Source: an uncultured Lachnospiraceae bacterium (GTDB lineage Bacteria > Bacillota > Clostridia > Lachnospirales > Lachnospiraceae). Taken from it: DNA of 64,000 bases. The notes under the pieces were generated by a model that was given only the letters and a program-made list of their open reading frames with translations, was not told the DNA's origin and ran no database searches. This document shows, one piece after another, positions 7,703-17,260 of this stretch; position 1 is the first letter of the stretch; every line of letters begins with the position of its first letter. The DNA lies in assembly GCA_947652735.1 (NCBI GenBank), contig CANTEG010000009.1:1-64000 (forward strand), written 5' to 3'. The translations under genes and the position numbers were made by a program.

Positions 7703-8638
7703 CTATATCAAATCAAAAAAATCCAGTTGTCCGTCTTTCCATGATTTTTGTTCTGCCTGTTTTATCACATCATGTTTAGTTATCTCCCCGACAAGAAGTG
7801 GTGAGGTAGCATTATGTAAGCGTCTGTTTTTTGCAACTGTCTCATCGTCGTAGTTGGCATAGCAATATAAACAGCCATGCCCACAGGTATTGTAGGCTCC
7901 GATATCTGCTCCAAGCAGACAGGAACATTCCTGTCGTGCCATTTTCTTTTGCGGCACGGAAAGCCTGCATCCAAGTGCCTGTTCCAATACTTCCTTTGAC
8001 ATGCAACCATCTGCATCTATATTTTCACGTGTGAGGGCTGCATTTTCACAGCATAAATGTACCTGTAAACTATTTTCCTTTGAAATTTCGGAAAATGCAG
8101 CGATTAAGGCTTCTTGTTCATCGTTTGTTACGCTGCGGATTCCCTTGAAATTCCGTTTCGTTTTCTCGTATAAATCAATAAAGCTTACCACACATTGGTC
8201 TGTATATGCTGAAAGTGCATTTGCTATTTGGCGAAATTGTTCAATGTGATAGTTGACCGAGTATTTATCTGTAACAAAAATTGGGTCGTACCGCCAGCTT
8301 ATCCGTTTCTTTCCGATAAGCTCTGAAAGAGTTTGAAAATGCTTGATAACCTGTTCCTTGGGCGGTACATATGGTTCAATATCCCGTTCGTATGGCGTGA
8401 TTGTCACAAACCAAAACATATCAAATGCTGACAACAGGGGAAGCCTGTCAAGCATTGGAAAAGGATTTTTGGTACAAAATACGATGGCATCAACTACATC
8501 AGGGGTCAATAAATATTTTGTTATCTGTGTCGGATAGTAGGGGTTGCGTGCATATACATAGCCCTCTTTTACACGGTTAAAAAACCAGTCGCTGTAATAA
8601 GCAGGGATATCCGTCCTGCTGCCTGTATTTAGTATCAC
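7703..8638 (-). CDS. DUF1848 protein with C-terminal radical-SAM-like cysteine motif
   Basis: 311 residues, GTG start at 8638 with AAAGGATGG upstream. The sequence matches the DUF1848 family (SRTDIPAYYSDWFFNR near the N-terminus, FCTKNPFPML, RYDPIF). Near the C-terminus C252, C256 and C259 form CGHGCLYC, a CX3CX2C arrangement identical to radical-SAM cluster motifs, preceded by another CSC pair. In canonical radical SAM enzymes this motif is N-terminal, so a permuted iron-sulfur enzyme is possible. Upstream gene of a two-gene unit with the zinc macrodomain. Reaction unknown. Confidence 0.87.
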   Translation of the reverse strand: MILNTGSRTDIPAYYSDWFFNRVKEGYVYARNPYYPTQITKYLLTPDVVDAIVFCTKNPFPMLDRLPLLSAFDMFWFVTITPYERDIEPYVPPKEQVIKHFQTLSELIGKKRISWRYDPIFVTDKYSVNYHIEQFRQIANALSAYTDQCVVSFIDLYEKTKRNFKGIRSVTNDEQEALIAAFSEISKENSLQVHLCCENAALTRENIDADGCMSKEVLEQALGCRLSVPQKKMARQECSCLLGADIGAYNTCGHGCLYCYANYDDETVAKNRRLHNATSPLLVGEITKHDVIKQAEQKSWKDGQLDFFDLI

Positions 8639-8827
8639 AGAAAAACCATCCTTTCTGAACGAAATTCAAATCTAAGCAATAAGTAATGCCAGTCAGTTGC
8701 AAACTCATTATTTTTAAAGCTACTTAGCATCATTGCAGGCAACAAGCAGTGCAAGCACACCTGTATTAATTTGCCTATATTGTAAAATGAATGTTCGAAG
8801 ACAGAGCTTCGCAATCACCTAAATAAA

Positions 8828-9076
8828 TCATACATCTGTCATTGATTGTACCACAAAATTGATATCGTCGTTAATACAGATTGATTTTAGTTTAATTTCC
8901 TCCGGGGCAAATGTCTCCCCCATATTCAGGCAGGCATAATTTGCGTTTTTCCAGTTGTATGTCATGTCCCAAAACGAATACTTGATGATTGTGTATGGCG
9001 TATTATATATTTTCAGTATGAATTTGATAATATGGGATTTTTGTGCTGGAAATACATGTATCGTTTGATTGCTTGA
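8828..9076 (-). pseudogene. Start-less reading-frame remnant in the 8639-9176 gap
   Basis: Within an otherwise gene-free 538-bp gap, the minus strand reads 82 protein-like codons without a stop (for example YNTPYTIIKYSFWDMTYNW and CLNMGETFAPEEIKLKSIC) ending at TGA 8828. No start codon or ribosome binding site lies at the upstream end; TAA at 9077-9079 bounds it. The composition (aromatic, balanced charge) is more protein-like than random AT-rich DNA. I do not recognise the family. The rest of the gap, 8639-8827, shows nothing I can name; TATAAT at 9144-9149 may be the -10 box of the nitroreductase. Confidence 0.4.
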
Positions 9077-9176
9077 TTATGAAGAAAAAAGTGTTAATGA
9101 AAAAGAATGACAATCAGTTATATCTGTTCCGCTTGTTTTATGTTATAATTTGCATATATTTTTTGGAGAGATGGAT

Positions 9177-9773
9177 ATGCCGATTAACGCAATCAATAAA
9201 CGAAGAAGCATCAGAAAATTCCAGCAAAAAGCTGTACCGATAGAGTTGATAAACAAGGTTTTGGAAGCAGGACGGGCAGCACCCTCAGCAAAAAACAGAC
9301 AGCCGTGGCACTTTATCGTTTTTGCAGGTGAGCATAAAAAAGAATTGCTCAATGCGATGGAGCATGGATTGGAAAGAGAAGAACGGGGCATAACGAATTT
9401 GCCTAATTCACGTTATGGTCTTGCAGATGCCCGAAATACACTTAGAATTATGCGAGAAGCACCTGCCATCATTATTGTGATAAATACAAATGGAAAATCG
9501 CCATTTCTTCCCGTTGACAATGATGAGCGGGTGGCAGAGATATGTGACAGTCTATCCATCGGTGCCGCTGTGGAAAATATACTGCTTACGGCAGAGGAAG
9601 TCGGTCTGGGTGCTTTGTGGATTGCCAATACCTGCTTTGCTTACAGGGAGCTTACGGACTATTTGAACACGGACAAACAGCTTGCCTGTGCAATTGCGAT
9701 AGGGTATGCAAACGAAAAGCCTGATAAAAGACCGAGAAAGCCATTAAAGGAGATTGTCGAATACAGATTATAG
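9177..9773 (+). CDS. Nitroreductase-family FMN oxidoreductase
   Basis: 198 residues. The N-terminus INKRRSIRKFQQKAVP and the phrase APSAKNRQPWHFIV are the FMN phosphate/isoalloxazine-binding signature of nitroreductases. GLGALWI and a C-terminal GYANEKPDKRPRKPL are also conserved. It probably uses NAD(P)H to reduce quinones or nitro compounds. ATG 9177 is preferred over ATG 9171 because GGAGAG ends 6 nt upstream of it. The EFR1 flavodoxin-ferredoxin starts 15 nt later and is probably cotranscribed, suggesting a shared electron-transfer role. Confidence 0.92.
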   Translation: MPINAINKRRSIRKFQQKAVPIELINKVLEAGRAAPSAKNRQPWHFIVFAGEHKKELLNAMEHGLEREERGITNLPNSRYGLADARNTLRIMREAPAIIIVINTNGKSPFLPVDNDERVAEICDSLSIGAAVENILLTAEEVGLGALWIANTCFAYRELTDYLNTDKQLACAIAIGYANEKPDKRPRKPLKEIVEYRL

Positions 9774-9788
9774 TTGAAGGAGATTAAA

Positions 9789-10550
9789 ATGCTTGGAGTA
9801 TATTTTAGCGGAACGGGAAATTCAAGATATGCAGTAGAGCTTTTTCTAAAAAAGTATGGTGTATGTGCAGAGGCATGTTCCATCAACGACAAAAACATAG
9901 TCAGATACATAAAAGCGAATGATGAGCTTGTTTTTGGTTATTCTGTGCAATTTAGTAACATTCCCAAAATGTTGAGGGATTTTATAGACCAAAACAAGCA
10001 TTTATGGAATGGTAAGAAAATCTTTGTGATTGCGACAATGGGGCTTTTCAGCGGAGATGGGGCAGGAATTTTGGCACGCAGGTTGAGAAAGCATGGTGCA
10101 CAAATAACAGGAGGCTTGCATTTGAAAATGCCAGATAGTATAGCTGACGAAAAGGCATTGAAGCGTTCCTTGGAAAAAAATAAAGAACTTGTGATGGAAG
10201 CTGGGAAGAAGATAGATGCGGCAGTTTATGCCATGAAAAATGGAAAAGTACCACAAGAGGGAATGGGATTTTTGTATCATTTAGCAGGACTGTTTGGACA
10301 ACGGTTGTATTTTTATAATAAGACAAAACAATATACGGATAAAGTTAAAATTGATACAGATAAGTGTGTTGGCTGTGGCAAGTGTGTAAAACTTTGTATG
10401 ATGAACAATCTGAATATTGAAAACGGTGTAGCGAAAGCAGGAGATAGATGCACAATGTGTTATTGTTGTATAAACATATGTCCGAAGCAGGCAATCACGC
10501 TGTTGGGAAAAAATGTTGTATGGCAGGGAACGGTCGAAAAGTACCTTTAA
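9789..10550 (+). CDS. EFR1-type flavodoxin/4Fe-4S ferredoxin fusion
   Basis: 253 residues. Residues 1-150 are flavodoxin-like, opening with the FMN phosphate loop YFSGTGNSRYAVE. The C-terminal 70 residues carry two 4Fe-4S motifs: CVGCGKCVKLC (from C193) and CTMCYCCINIC followed by P. EFR1 proteins are single-chain electron carriers typical of Clostridia. Start ATG 9789 has AAGGAG 8 nt upstream. It follows a nitroreductase and is probably part of a small redox operon. Exact partner unknown. Confidence 0.92.
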   Translation: MLGVYFSGTGNSRYAVELFLKKYGVCAEACSINDKNIVRYIKANDELVFGYSVQFSNIPKMLRDFIDQNKHLWNGKKIFVIATMGLFSGDGAGILARRLRKHGAQITGGLHLKMPDSIADEKALKRSLEKNKELVMEAGKKIDAAVYAMKNGKVPQEGMGFLYHLAGLFGQRLYFYNKTKQYTDKVKIDTDKCVGCGKCVKLCMMNNLNIENGVAKAGDRCTMCYCCINICPKQAITLLGKNVVWQGTVEKYL

Positions 10551-10670
10551 CATTGCATAAAGGACGGTATTAATCATGCATGAAAAGAGGGATGTGTAAA
10601 TGATAAGGGTTAGGGCTTCGTATGTAGCGTAATGGCAAAAATGGCGAATTTATTATAGGGGGATTTTAAA

Positions 10671-11075
10671 ATGGCAGTATCGAACATAAAAGCAGTTTTC
10701 CATTGTGATGTTAAAAAGGTGTGGAATACGGTTACATCACTTCATAATTATGCATGGCGGAGTGACTTGGGAAAGATAGAAATAAAGGATGAAAAATCAT
10801 TTGTTGAATATACAAAGGACGGTTATGCGACCACATTTACCATTACTGTAACCAAGCCGTGTGAACGATGGGAGTTTGACATGGGAAATGACAATATGAA
10901 GGGACATTGGACTGGCATATTTACGCAAAAGGGTGATGTAACGGAGTTGGATTTTACAGAATCTGTAGATGCGAAAAAAGCTTTTATGAAGCCTTTTTTA
11001 AAAATGTACTTGAGGAAGCAGCAGAAGCAGTATATTTTAGACTTACAAAAGGAATTGGCAACTTCGTCAAATTAA
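10671..11075 (+). CDS. SRPBCC (START-like) domain protein
   Basis: 134 residues covering one whole hydrophobic-pocket SRPBCC domain: FHCDVKKVWNTVTSLHNYAWRSD at the first helix, VTKPCERWEFDMGNDN and GHWTGIF in the strands, and a long C-terminal helix (MYLRKQQKQYILDLQKEL). The family binds small hydrophobic ligands. Start ATG 10671 has GGGGGA 7 nt upstream. It is followed 5 nt later by a rho-independent terminator. Confidence 0.85.
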   Translation: MAVSNIKAVFHCDVKKVWNTVTSLHNYAWRSDLGKIEIKDEKSFVEYTKDGYATTFTITVTKPCERWEFDMGNDNMKGHWTGIFTQKGDVTELDFTESVDAKKAFMKPFLKMYLRKQQKQYILDLQKELATSSN

Positions 11076-11080
11076 GAAGA

Positions 11081-11106
11081 ATCTAAATGACGATTTAGAT
11101 TTTTTG
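11081..11106 (+). terminator. Terminator of the SRPBCC gene
   Basis: Perfect 8-bp stem ATCTAAAT / ATTTAGAT with loop GACG, followed by a run of T residues. Confidence 0.85.
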
Positions 11107-11147
11107 TAGTAAAATCAATATGGAAGTTTATGCAAGGAGGTTGTCCA

Positions 11148-11397
11148 ATGATTGACAACAAGAAGGAACAAGAGAGAATATAGAAAATATCCTTGCTGCT
11201 TATGAGTCAAGGAAAGATAAAGAGTATTATGCAGCAGGTGTGGCAAATGATAAGATTGCCGAAAATGATTACAACCTCTCGGTATCCTCTTATGCGGAGC
11301 AGAAAGATACAAGGGAAAAGATAGATATTAAGGTGTTAAATGCAGAGATTGAGCAGATTGTGGCAAGAGAGCAGATACTTCGTGATGAGATTGCAAA
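11148..11397 (+). pseudogene. hsdM C-terminal remnant
   Basis: AAGGAGG then ATG 11148 opens MIDNKKEQERI and meets TAG. A neighbouring frame (from 11156) continues ENILAAYESRKDKEYY, then NDYNLSVSSYAEQ and DTREKIDIKVLNAEIEQIV. This is the C-terminal tail of type I restriction-modification methylase HsdM. The N-terminal catalytic domain is absent and there is a frameshift near 11170. The frame runs straight into a RhuM-like segment at about 11390-11400. No hsdS or hsdR is present. Non-functional remnant. Confidence 0.8.
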
Positions 11398-11817
11398 TAT
11401 TTTTGCGGAAGGTAAATTGTCGGAAGCTGCAGCTGTTTCCAAAATGGAAATAGTTCAGCAAGAGGGAAAACGTCAGATTGAATACTATTCGCTTGATGTG
11501 ATTATTTCCGTAGGATATAGAGGTAATTCTAAAAGAGGACACATTTCAGAATATGGGCAACTAAGGTTCTGAAGGCATATATGATTAAAGGCTTAGACTT
11601 GGATGACGAACGCCTGAAGCAAGGAAAAACAGCGTTCGGAAAAGATTATTTTAAAGAGCTGTTGGAACGGATTCGCTCCATTCGTGCAAGCAAACGCAGG
11701 ATTTGGCAACAGATTACAGATATTTATGCAGAATGTAGTATTGATTATGATAAGGATTCATGGCTATTAAAATGGAATACTTGGAGTAATACTAAGTTAT
11801 TGAATGCAAATCACTAA
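11398..11817 (+). pseudogene. rhuM remnant, frameshifted and truncated
   Basis: From NIFAEGKL onward the sequence matches RhuM-family proteins: EYYSLDVIISVGYR, then after a frameshift near 11540 FRIWATKVLKAYMIKG and GKDYFKELLERIRSIRASKR, up to CSIDYDKDS. The expected following part is replaced by unrelated residues ending at 11817. A stop at about 11570 results from the frameshift. RhuM genes commonly sit inside type I restriction-modification loci, which fits the fused hsdM tail. The 224 bp from 11818 to 12041 hold no gene I can see. Confidence 0.82.
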
Positions 11818-12041
11818 ATGAATTTTTAAACATGTTTTTTGGATATGGAATCAATGGGCAATAGGGTATCTTTGTAATAGCAAGTCATAGTTAAAAGTGA
11901 TATGGTGAAAGAAACTGAATTTAAAATTCAATTTGCGTGCTATTTCTTTGATTATAAATTGTAATTTTTAGATATATTGTTTATAATATTTATAACTTTT
12001 TGGAATAATTTACCAATGTATAATATGAGGAGCTTACAGAT

Positions 12042-15000
12042 ATGTCATATACTGAAAAGGATGAAATTGTATTTGTAGATACAGAAGTTGACCCACATAG
12101 TAAAAAGGTCGGGGATATTGGAGCAATTCGTACGGCGGTGCCCGTTTCATCTGTTATCGGACGTCAGTTTCACTCCGAAAATATCGGAAAATTTGAAGCT
12201 TTTATAGAAAATGCATTTTTCTTGTGCGGTCATAATATTATCAAGTTTGATTTGAAATACATTTTTTCTTCTGTTGAGAAAGCAGGAATAAGGTCTGTTA
12301 TTGATACGCTGTATCTGTCACCATTGTTATTTCCGCAACACCCATATCATAAACTGGTTAAAGATGATAAACTTCGGTCTGATGAGCTGAATAATCCGTT
12401 AAATGATGCACGTAAGACAATGGAATTGTTTATGGATGAGGTATCTACATTTGAAAATCTAAATATAAATCTGAAAAAAATATATTATACACTTTTAGGA
12501 ATGGTACCAAATTTTCGGGGCTTTTTTACATATTTGAAATTTCGTGAAAGAACGAATAACTTGGAGGCACTCGTGCATGCATACTTTAAAGGAAAAATCT
12601 GTGCAAATGCTGCGATTAGTAAATTGGCACAAAAGTACCCTGTTGAGTTGGCATACTGTCTTTCTGTTATTTCAATCGGAGATAAGAATTCGATTATTCC
12701 ATATTGGGTTCAGAAAACTTACCCTAAGGTTCAGGATGTGTATAGAATATTGTGTGGCACCCCATGTCATGAGGGATGTGCCTATTGTATGAAATTTTAT
12801 AATATACAGGAACAGCTAAAGAAGAAATTCGGATATGATGATTTCCGTAAATATAACGGGCAGCCATTGCAGGAAAAAGCAGTAGATGCGGCAATACATG
12901 GGAAATCACTTTTGGCAGTTTTTCCGACTGGTGGAGGGAAATCCATAACATTTCAACTTCCTGCGTTAATTGAAGCCGAGACAACCCATGGGTTAACAGT
13001 TGTAATTTCGCCTTTGCAATCGCTTATGAAGGATCAGGTAGATAATTTAAGCCAAAAGGGAATCACCGATGCAGTTACAATTAATGGCTTGCTGAATACC
13101 CTTGATCGTGCAGAAGCGTTAAACCGTGTGGAAAGTGGGATTGCATCCATTTTATACATATCACCGGAATTATTGCGTTCCAAAACCATAGAACGCTTAC
13201 TTATGGGAAGACATATTGCACGTTTTGTAATTGATGAGGCACATTGTTTTTCTTCATGGGGACAGGATTTTCGGGTGGATTATCTTTACATAGGAGATTT
13301 TATCGCTAAGCTTCAGGCAAGTAAGTGCATTACTATTCCAGTATCTTGTTTTACAGCAACGGCAAAGCAGAAAGTTATCAGCGATATCAGAGAATATTTT
13401 AAAAATAAATTAAATTTAGAATTGGAATTATTTACAACAAGTGCTGCCAGAATGAACCTGCGTTACGAAGTATTGTATCGCGAAAATAATGAAAAAAAAT
13501 ATGATACGTTACGGGGATTGATTGAGCAAAAAAGTTGCCCGACAATTGTGTATGTTTCACGTACAAAAAGGGCGGAGGAAATTGCTCAAAAGCTTTATAG
13601 AGATGGATTTAATGCAAAGCCATTTCATGGGAAAATGAATAGTGAAGAAAAAATCACAAGTCAAGAGGAGTTTATACGTGGAGAAGTACAAATTATTGTT
13701 GCTACATCTGCTTTTGGAATGGGTGTCGATAAAAAAGATGTAAAGTTAGTTGTTCATTATGACATTTCCACTTCATTAGAAAATTATATGCAGGAAGCAG
13801 GGAGGGCAGGACGTGACGAGAATATTCAAGCGGAATGTTATGTATTATTCAACGAAAATGATTTGGATAAGCATTTTATTTTTTTAAATCAAAATAAGTT
13901 AAGTATAAGTGAAATTCAGCAGGTCTGGAAAGGCATAAAGGACCTGACGAAAAATAGAGATAGAATATGCTGTTCTGCGTTGGAAATCGCAAGACAGGCA
14001 GGCTGGGATGAATCTGTAGATAATATTGAGACAAAGGTAAGGACTGCTATTTCCGCATTGGAAGTTGCAGGATATTTAAAGAGAGGGCAGAACTGCCCAA
14101 GAGTTTATGCTGACAGCATTCAGGTGCGGAATATGCAGGAGGCTGCTGACTGTATTAATCATTCAAATAAGTTTGATGCAACACAAAAAGAAAATGCAAA
14201 AAGGATTATTGAAAAGCTGATATCTACAAGAAGCAGGGCAGCGGCTGATACAACAGAGGCAGAGTGCAGAGTAGACTATATAGCGGATCATCTTGGAATT
14301 ACAAAACAAAATGTTATTGAGGCTGTTAATATTATGAGAGAGGCAGGCATTCTTGCCAATGAACGGGAAATGTCTGTATATGTTGATATAGGGATGCTCC
14401 GCAGTCGTAGAAAAAATACGGCATTAAGTAACTTTTCTGCATTGGAAAAGTTTTTACTTGAGAAATTACAGAATGATGGGGCTTGGATAAATTATAAGCT
14501 GGTAAATGAAGAAGCCACTAACAATAATATCAAATCATCTACAGTAAGCAATCTTAGACGCTTGTTATATTTTTGGGTTATTAAAGGATATATTAAAAAG
14601 CCGGAAGGTGAGATTAGCAATATGGTTCAGGTGATACCGGAAGAAGATGTGGATAAGCTGAAAAAACGATATCAGAAAAGGATGGCAATATCATACTTTA
14701 TAGAGCAATTCTTCTTGGAAAGAGCTAAGGAAAAGTTAAATCAACAGAATATATCTGACAAAGAAAAAAATAATATTATGGTTAATTTTTCCATACAGGA
14801 ATTACAGCGTTTCTATGACAATGAGCCAAAGCTGGTACAAGAAGAAAAAGTTTCCTTACATGAGGTTGAGGAGGCGTTGCTGTATTTGTCTAAAATAAAT
14901 GCATTTCGATTAGAGGGTGGTTTCCTTGTACTTTATAATGCTATGGATATAACCCGTCTGGAACGAGATAATAAGAAGCGATATAAGCTTGAAGATTACA

Positions 15001-16931
15001 AGCAGTTAAGCGATTTTTATATCAGCAAGACGCAGCAAATTCATATTGTTGGCGAATACGCTAATATGATGGTGAGTGATTATCAGGCGGCATTAACATT
15101 TGTAAATGATTATTTTCAAATGGAATATAAGCTGTTTTTGACTAAGTATTTTAAAGGAGCAAGATTAAGCGAGATTGACAGAAATATCACACCGATGAAA
15201 TATGAGCAGCTTTTTAACAATCTTTCGAAGCAACAAGCGGATATTATTAATGATGATACATCAAAAGTAATTGTTGTGGCGGCAGGTCCGGGAAGTGGGA
15301 AGACAAGGATTTTGGTGCACAAATTAGCTTCATTAATGCTCTTGGAGGATGTTAAGCATGAGCAGCTTTTGATGTTGACATTTTCGCGGGCAGCAGCAAT
15401 GGAATTTAAAAAAAGGCTTGTGGAGTTAATTGGCAATGCAGCGTATTTTATAGAGATTAAAACATTTCATTCGTACTGCTTTGATTTGCTGGGCAAAATA
15501 GGAGACATTAAAAAATCTGAAACCGTAGTTCGTGATGCTACACAAATGATTTTAAATGGCGATGTAGAACTGGACCGTATTACCAAGAATGTTTTGGTTT
15601 TGGACGAAGCACAAGATATGAATCAGGATGAATTTGGACTCGTCAAGGCATTAATGGAACATAACGAAGAAATGCGTGTTATTGCTGTAGGAGATGATGA
15701 CCAAAATATTTATGAATTTCGGGGCTCATCATCCCAATATATGCAGTCTTTTATGAATAATCCCGATGCACACAAATATGAGTTGATTGAGAATTTTAGA
15801 AGCAGCTATAGGGTTGTGGCTGTTGCGAATGAATTTGCAAAAAAAATACATAATCGTATGAAAAATAGTCCAATATGCCCTATTAAGCAGGAGACAGGTG
15901 AGGTTTTTATTACAAAAGTGCAATCTCACTTGGAAATGTCAGTTGCTAATGGGGTGGAGGTGACATGGAAAAAAGGAAGCGGAAATGTGGGTGCAGTGCT
16001 TACCAGTACGAATATACAAGCATATATTGTTTCAGAACTTCTTAATAAGAGAGGATTTAAAGTTAAATTAATTCAATCAAACGATGGTTTTGCATTGTAT
16101 AATTTGTTTGAAATGCGTTATTTTTTGAGTCAGATTAAGTCGGATGCACCAATTGTTGAAGAACCTGTGTGGACGACCGCTATAGAAAAACTGAAAAATA
16201 AATATTCCAAAAGTGACAATCTGAACCCATGCATCAGATTACTGGAGGAATTTGCCAGAGTGAATCCAAAGAAATATTATACAGATTTTGAAGAGTTTCT
16301 GCGAGAAGTACATTTTGAGGATTTCAGTAATGGCAGCGAGGATACAATCTATGTGTCAACAATCCATAAGGCAAAAGGAAAAGAATTTGATTGGGTCTAT
16401 ATGGTTCTTAGTGATGATGGAGAATTTAATGATGAATTGGCGAGACGTATCTATGTTGGAATGACGCGTGCAAAAAGTAATTTACATATTTATCACAATA
16501 CAAATTACTTTTATGGGCTTGAAAATATATTTCAGGCAATGGGGGTACAATTTTGTATTGATGAAACTTATTATTCGGAGCCTGATGAAATAGTTTTGGC
16601 ACTCACTCATCGCGATGTTTGGCTGTCTTACCCTGCCGAAGATATTCATGAGGAAATTTTGGGCACCTTGCAGGGCGGAGATGAATTATACATTGCAGAG
16701 GGAGATACTTTTGACAGAGGAAGAATACGATTTTCCGTAAATTATGATGGGAAATTACGCAGGGTTGCATGTACATCAAAAAAATTTTATGAAAAGATAA
16801 ATAAATATAAGTTAAAAGGGTATATTCCATATCAGGCAAAGGTTCTTTTTGTTGTGAAATGGTTGGATAAAGAAAATGAGTGTGAACATAGTGTTGTACT
16901 TCCACTATTAAAGTTGAAGAAGATGATGTAG
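12042..16931 (+). CDS. Giant exonuclease-RecQ-UvrD helicase fusion
   Basis: 1629 residues with three enzymatic modules. Residues 5-150: DEDD-type 3'-5' exonuclease, with D13 and E15 in VFVDTEVD and a later HNIIKFDLKY; the third motif reads NNPLNDA, lacking the usual His. A cysteine cluster C-x3-C-x3-C-x2-C lies near residue 245. Residues 265-620: RecQ superfamily-2 helicase, with PTGGGKS (about 297), DEAH (398) and QEAGRAGRDE. Residues 1065-1510: UvrD/PcrA superfamily-1 helicase, with GPGSGKT (about 1082), LDEAQD (1188), GDDDQNIYEFRG, STIHKAKGKE and YVGMTRAK. The middle has winged-helix-like segments. ATG start after GAGG. DNA repair or phage defence; the neighbouring hsdM/rhuM debris favours defence, but this is inference. 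Confidence 0.93.
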   Translation: MSYTEKDEIVFVDTEVDPHSKKVGDIGAIRTAVPVSSVIGRQFHSENIGKFEAFIENAFFLCGHNIIKFDLKYIFSSVEKAGIRSVIDTLYLSPLLFPQHPYHKLVKDDKLRSDELNNPLNDARKTMELFMDEVSTFENLNINLKKIYYTLLGMVPNFRGFFTYLKFRERTNNLEALVHAYFKGKICANAAISKLAQKYPVELAYCLSVISIGDKNSIIPYWVQKTYPKVQDVYRILCGTPCHEGCAYCMKFYNIQEQLKKKFGYDDFRKYNGQPLQEKAVDAAIHGKSLLAVFPTGGGKSITFQLPALIEAETTHGLTVVISPLQSLMKDQVDNLSQKGITDAVTINGLLNTLDRAEALNRVESGIASILYISPELLRSKTIERLLMGRHIARFVIDEAHCFSSWGQDFRVDYLYIGDFIAKLQASKCITIPVSCFTATAKQKVISDIREYFKNKLNLELELFTTSAARMNLRYEVLYRENNEKKYDTLRGLIEQKSCPTIVYVSRTKRAEEIAQKLYRDGFNAKPFHGKMNSEEKITSQEEFIRGEVQIIVATSAFGMGVDKKDVKLVVHYDISTSLENYMQEAGRAGRDENIQAECYVLFNENDLDKHFIFLNQNKLSISEIQQVWKGIKDLTKNRDRICCSALEIARQAGWDESVDNIETKVRTAISALEVAGYLKRGQNCPRVYADSIQVRNMQEAADCINHSNKFDATQKENAKRIIEKLISTRSRAAADTTEAECRVDYIADHLGITKQNVIEAVNIMREAGILANEREMSVYVDIGMLRSRRKNTALSNFSALEKFLLEKLQNDGAWINYKLVNEEATNNNIKSSTVSNLRRLLYFWVIKGYIKKPEGEISNMVQVIPEEDVDKLKKRYQKRMAISYFIEQFFLERAKEKLNQQNISDKEKNNIMVNFSIQELQRFYDNEPKLVQEEKVSLHEVEEALLYLSKINAFRLEGGFLVLYNAMDITRLERDNKKRYKLEDYKQLSDFYISKTQQIHIVGEYANMMVSDYQAALTFVNDYFQMEYKLFLTKYFKGARLSEIDRNITPMKYEQLFNNLSKQQADIINDDTSKVIVVAAGPGSGKTRILVHKLASLMLLEDVKHEQLLMLTFSRAAAMEFKKRLVELIGNAAYFIEIKTFHSYCFDLLGKIGDIKKSETVVRDATQMILNGDVELDRITKNVLVLDEAQDMNQDEFGLVKALMEHNEEMRVIAVGDDDQNIYEFRGSSSQYMQSFMNNPDAHKYELIENFRSSYRVVAVANEFAKKIHNRMKNSPICPIKQETGEVFITKVQSHLEMSVANGVEVTWKKGSGNVGAVLTSTNIQAYIVSELLNKRGFKVKLIQSNDGFALYNLFEMRYFLSQIKSDAPIVEEPVWTTAIEKLKNKYSKSDNLNPCIRLLEEFARVNPKKYYTDFEEFLREVHFEDFSNGSEDTIYVSTIHKAKGKEFDWVYMVLSDDGEFNDELARRIYVGMTRAKSNLHIYHNTNYFYGLENIFQAMGVQFCIDETYYSEPDEIVLALTHRDVWLSYPAEDIHEEILGTLQGGDELYIAEGDTFDRGRIRFSVNYDGKLRRVACTSKKFYEKINKYKLKGYIPYQAKVLFVVKWLDKENECEHSVVLPLLKLKKMM

Positions 16932-17131
16932 AATAAGATTATCAAAAGTAACGGATGACCTTGAGAAGGACATATGTTACCCTCTGTTTATGGAAATAAA
17001 AAAATGGAGGACTGTAGGCACAAAAAAAAGATATTTTGAAGTACACAGTCACTTTCTGTACTTGGTATTGGAAAAGGCTCGGGAACAGTAATGTTGTTTT
17101 TTGTTATATGGTTACGAAAATATAGAAAAAC

Positions 17132-17178
17132 CAGCTTCGGAACCATCAATTTAACCGACAGTTCTGAAGCTGTTTTCT
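17132..17178 (+). terminator. Terminator downstream of the helicase fusion
   Basis: CAGCTTCGGAAC (17132-17143) pairs with GTTCTGAAGCTG (17161-17172), a 12-bp stem with one G-U, followed by TTTTCTCTTTTT. The rest of the 16932-17260 gap shows no gene; a small plus-strand frame over 17091-17339 overlaps the EF-G paralogue and is a shadow. Confidence 0.75.
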
Positions 17179-17260
17179 CTTTTTACAAACTTGAATTATT
17201 TTATATCCATTACCTCAAATATCTTTTAAAATATTTCCAACCCAGTTTTAAAAACATACG

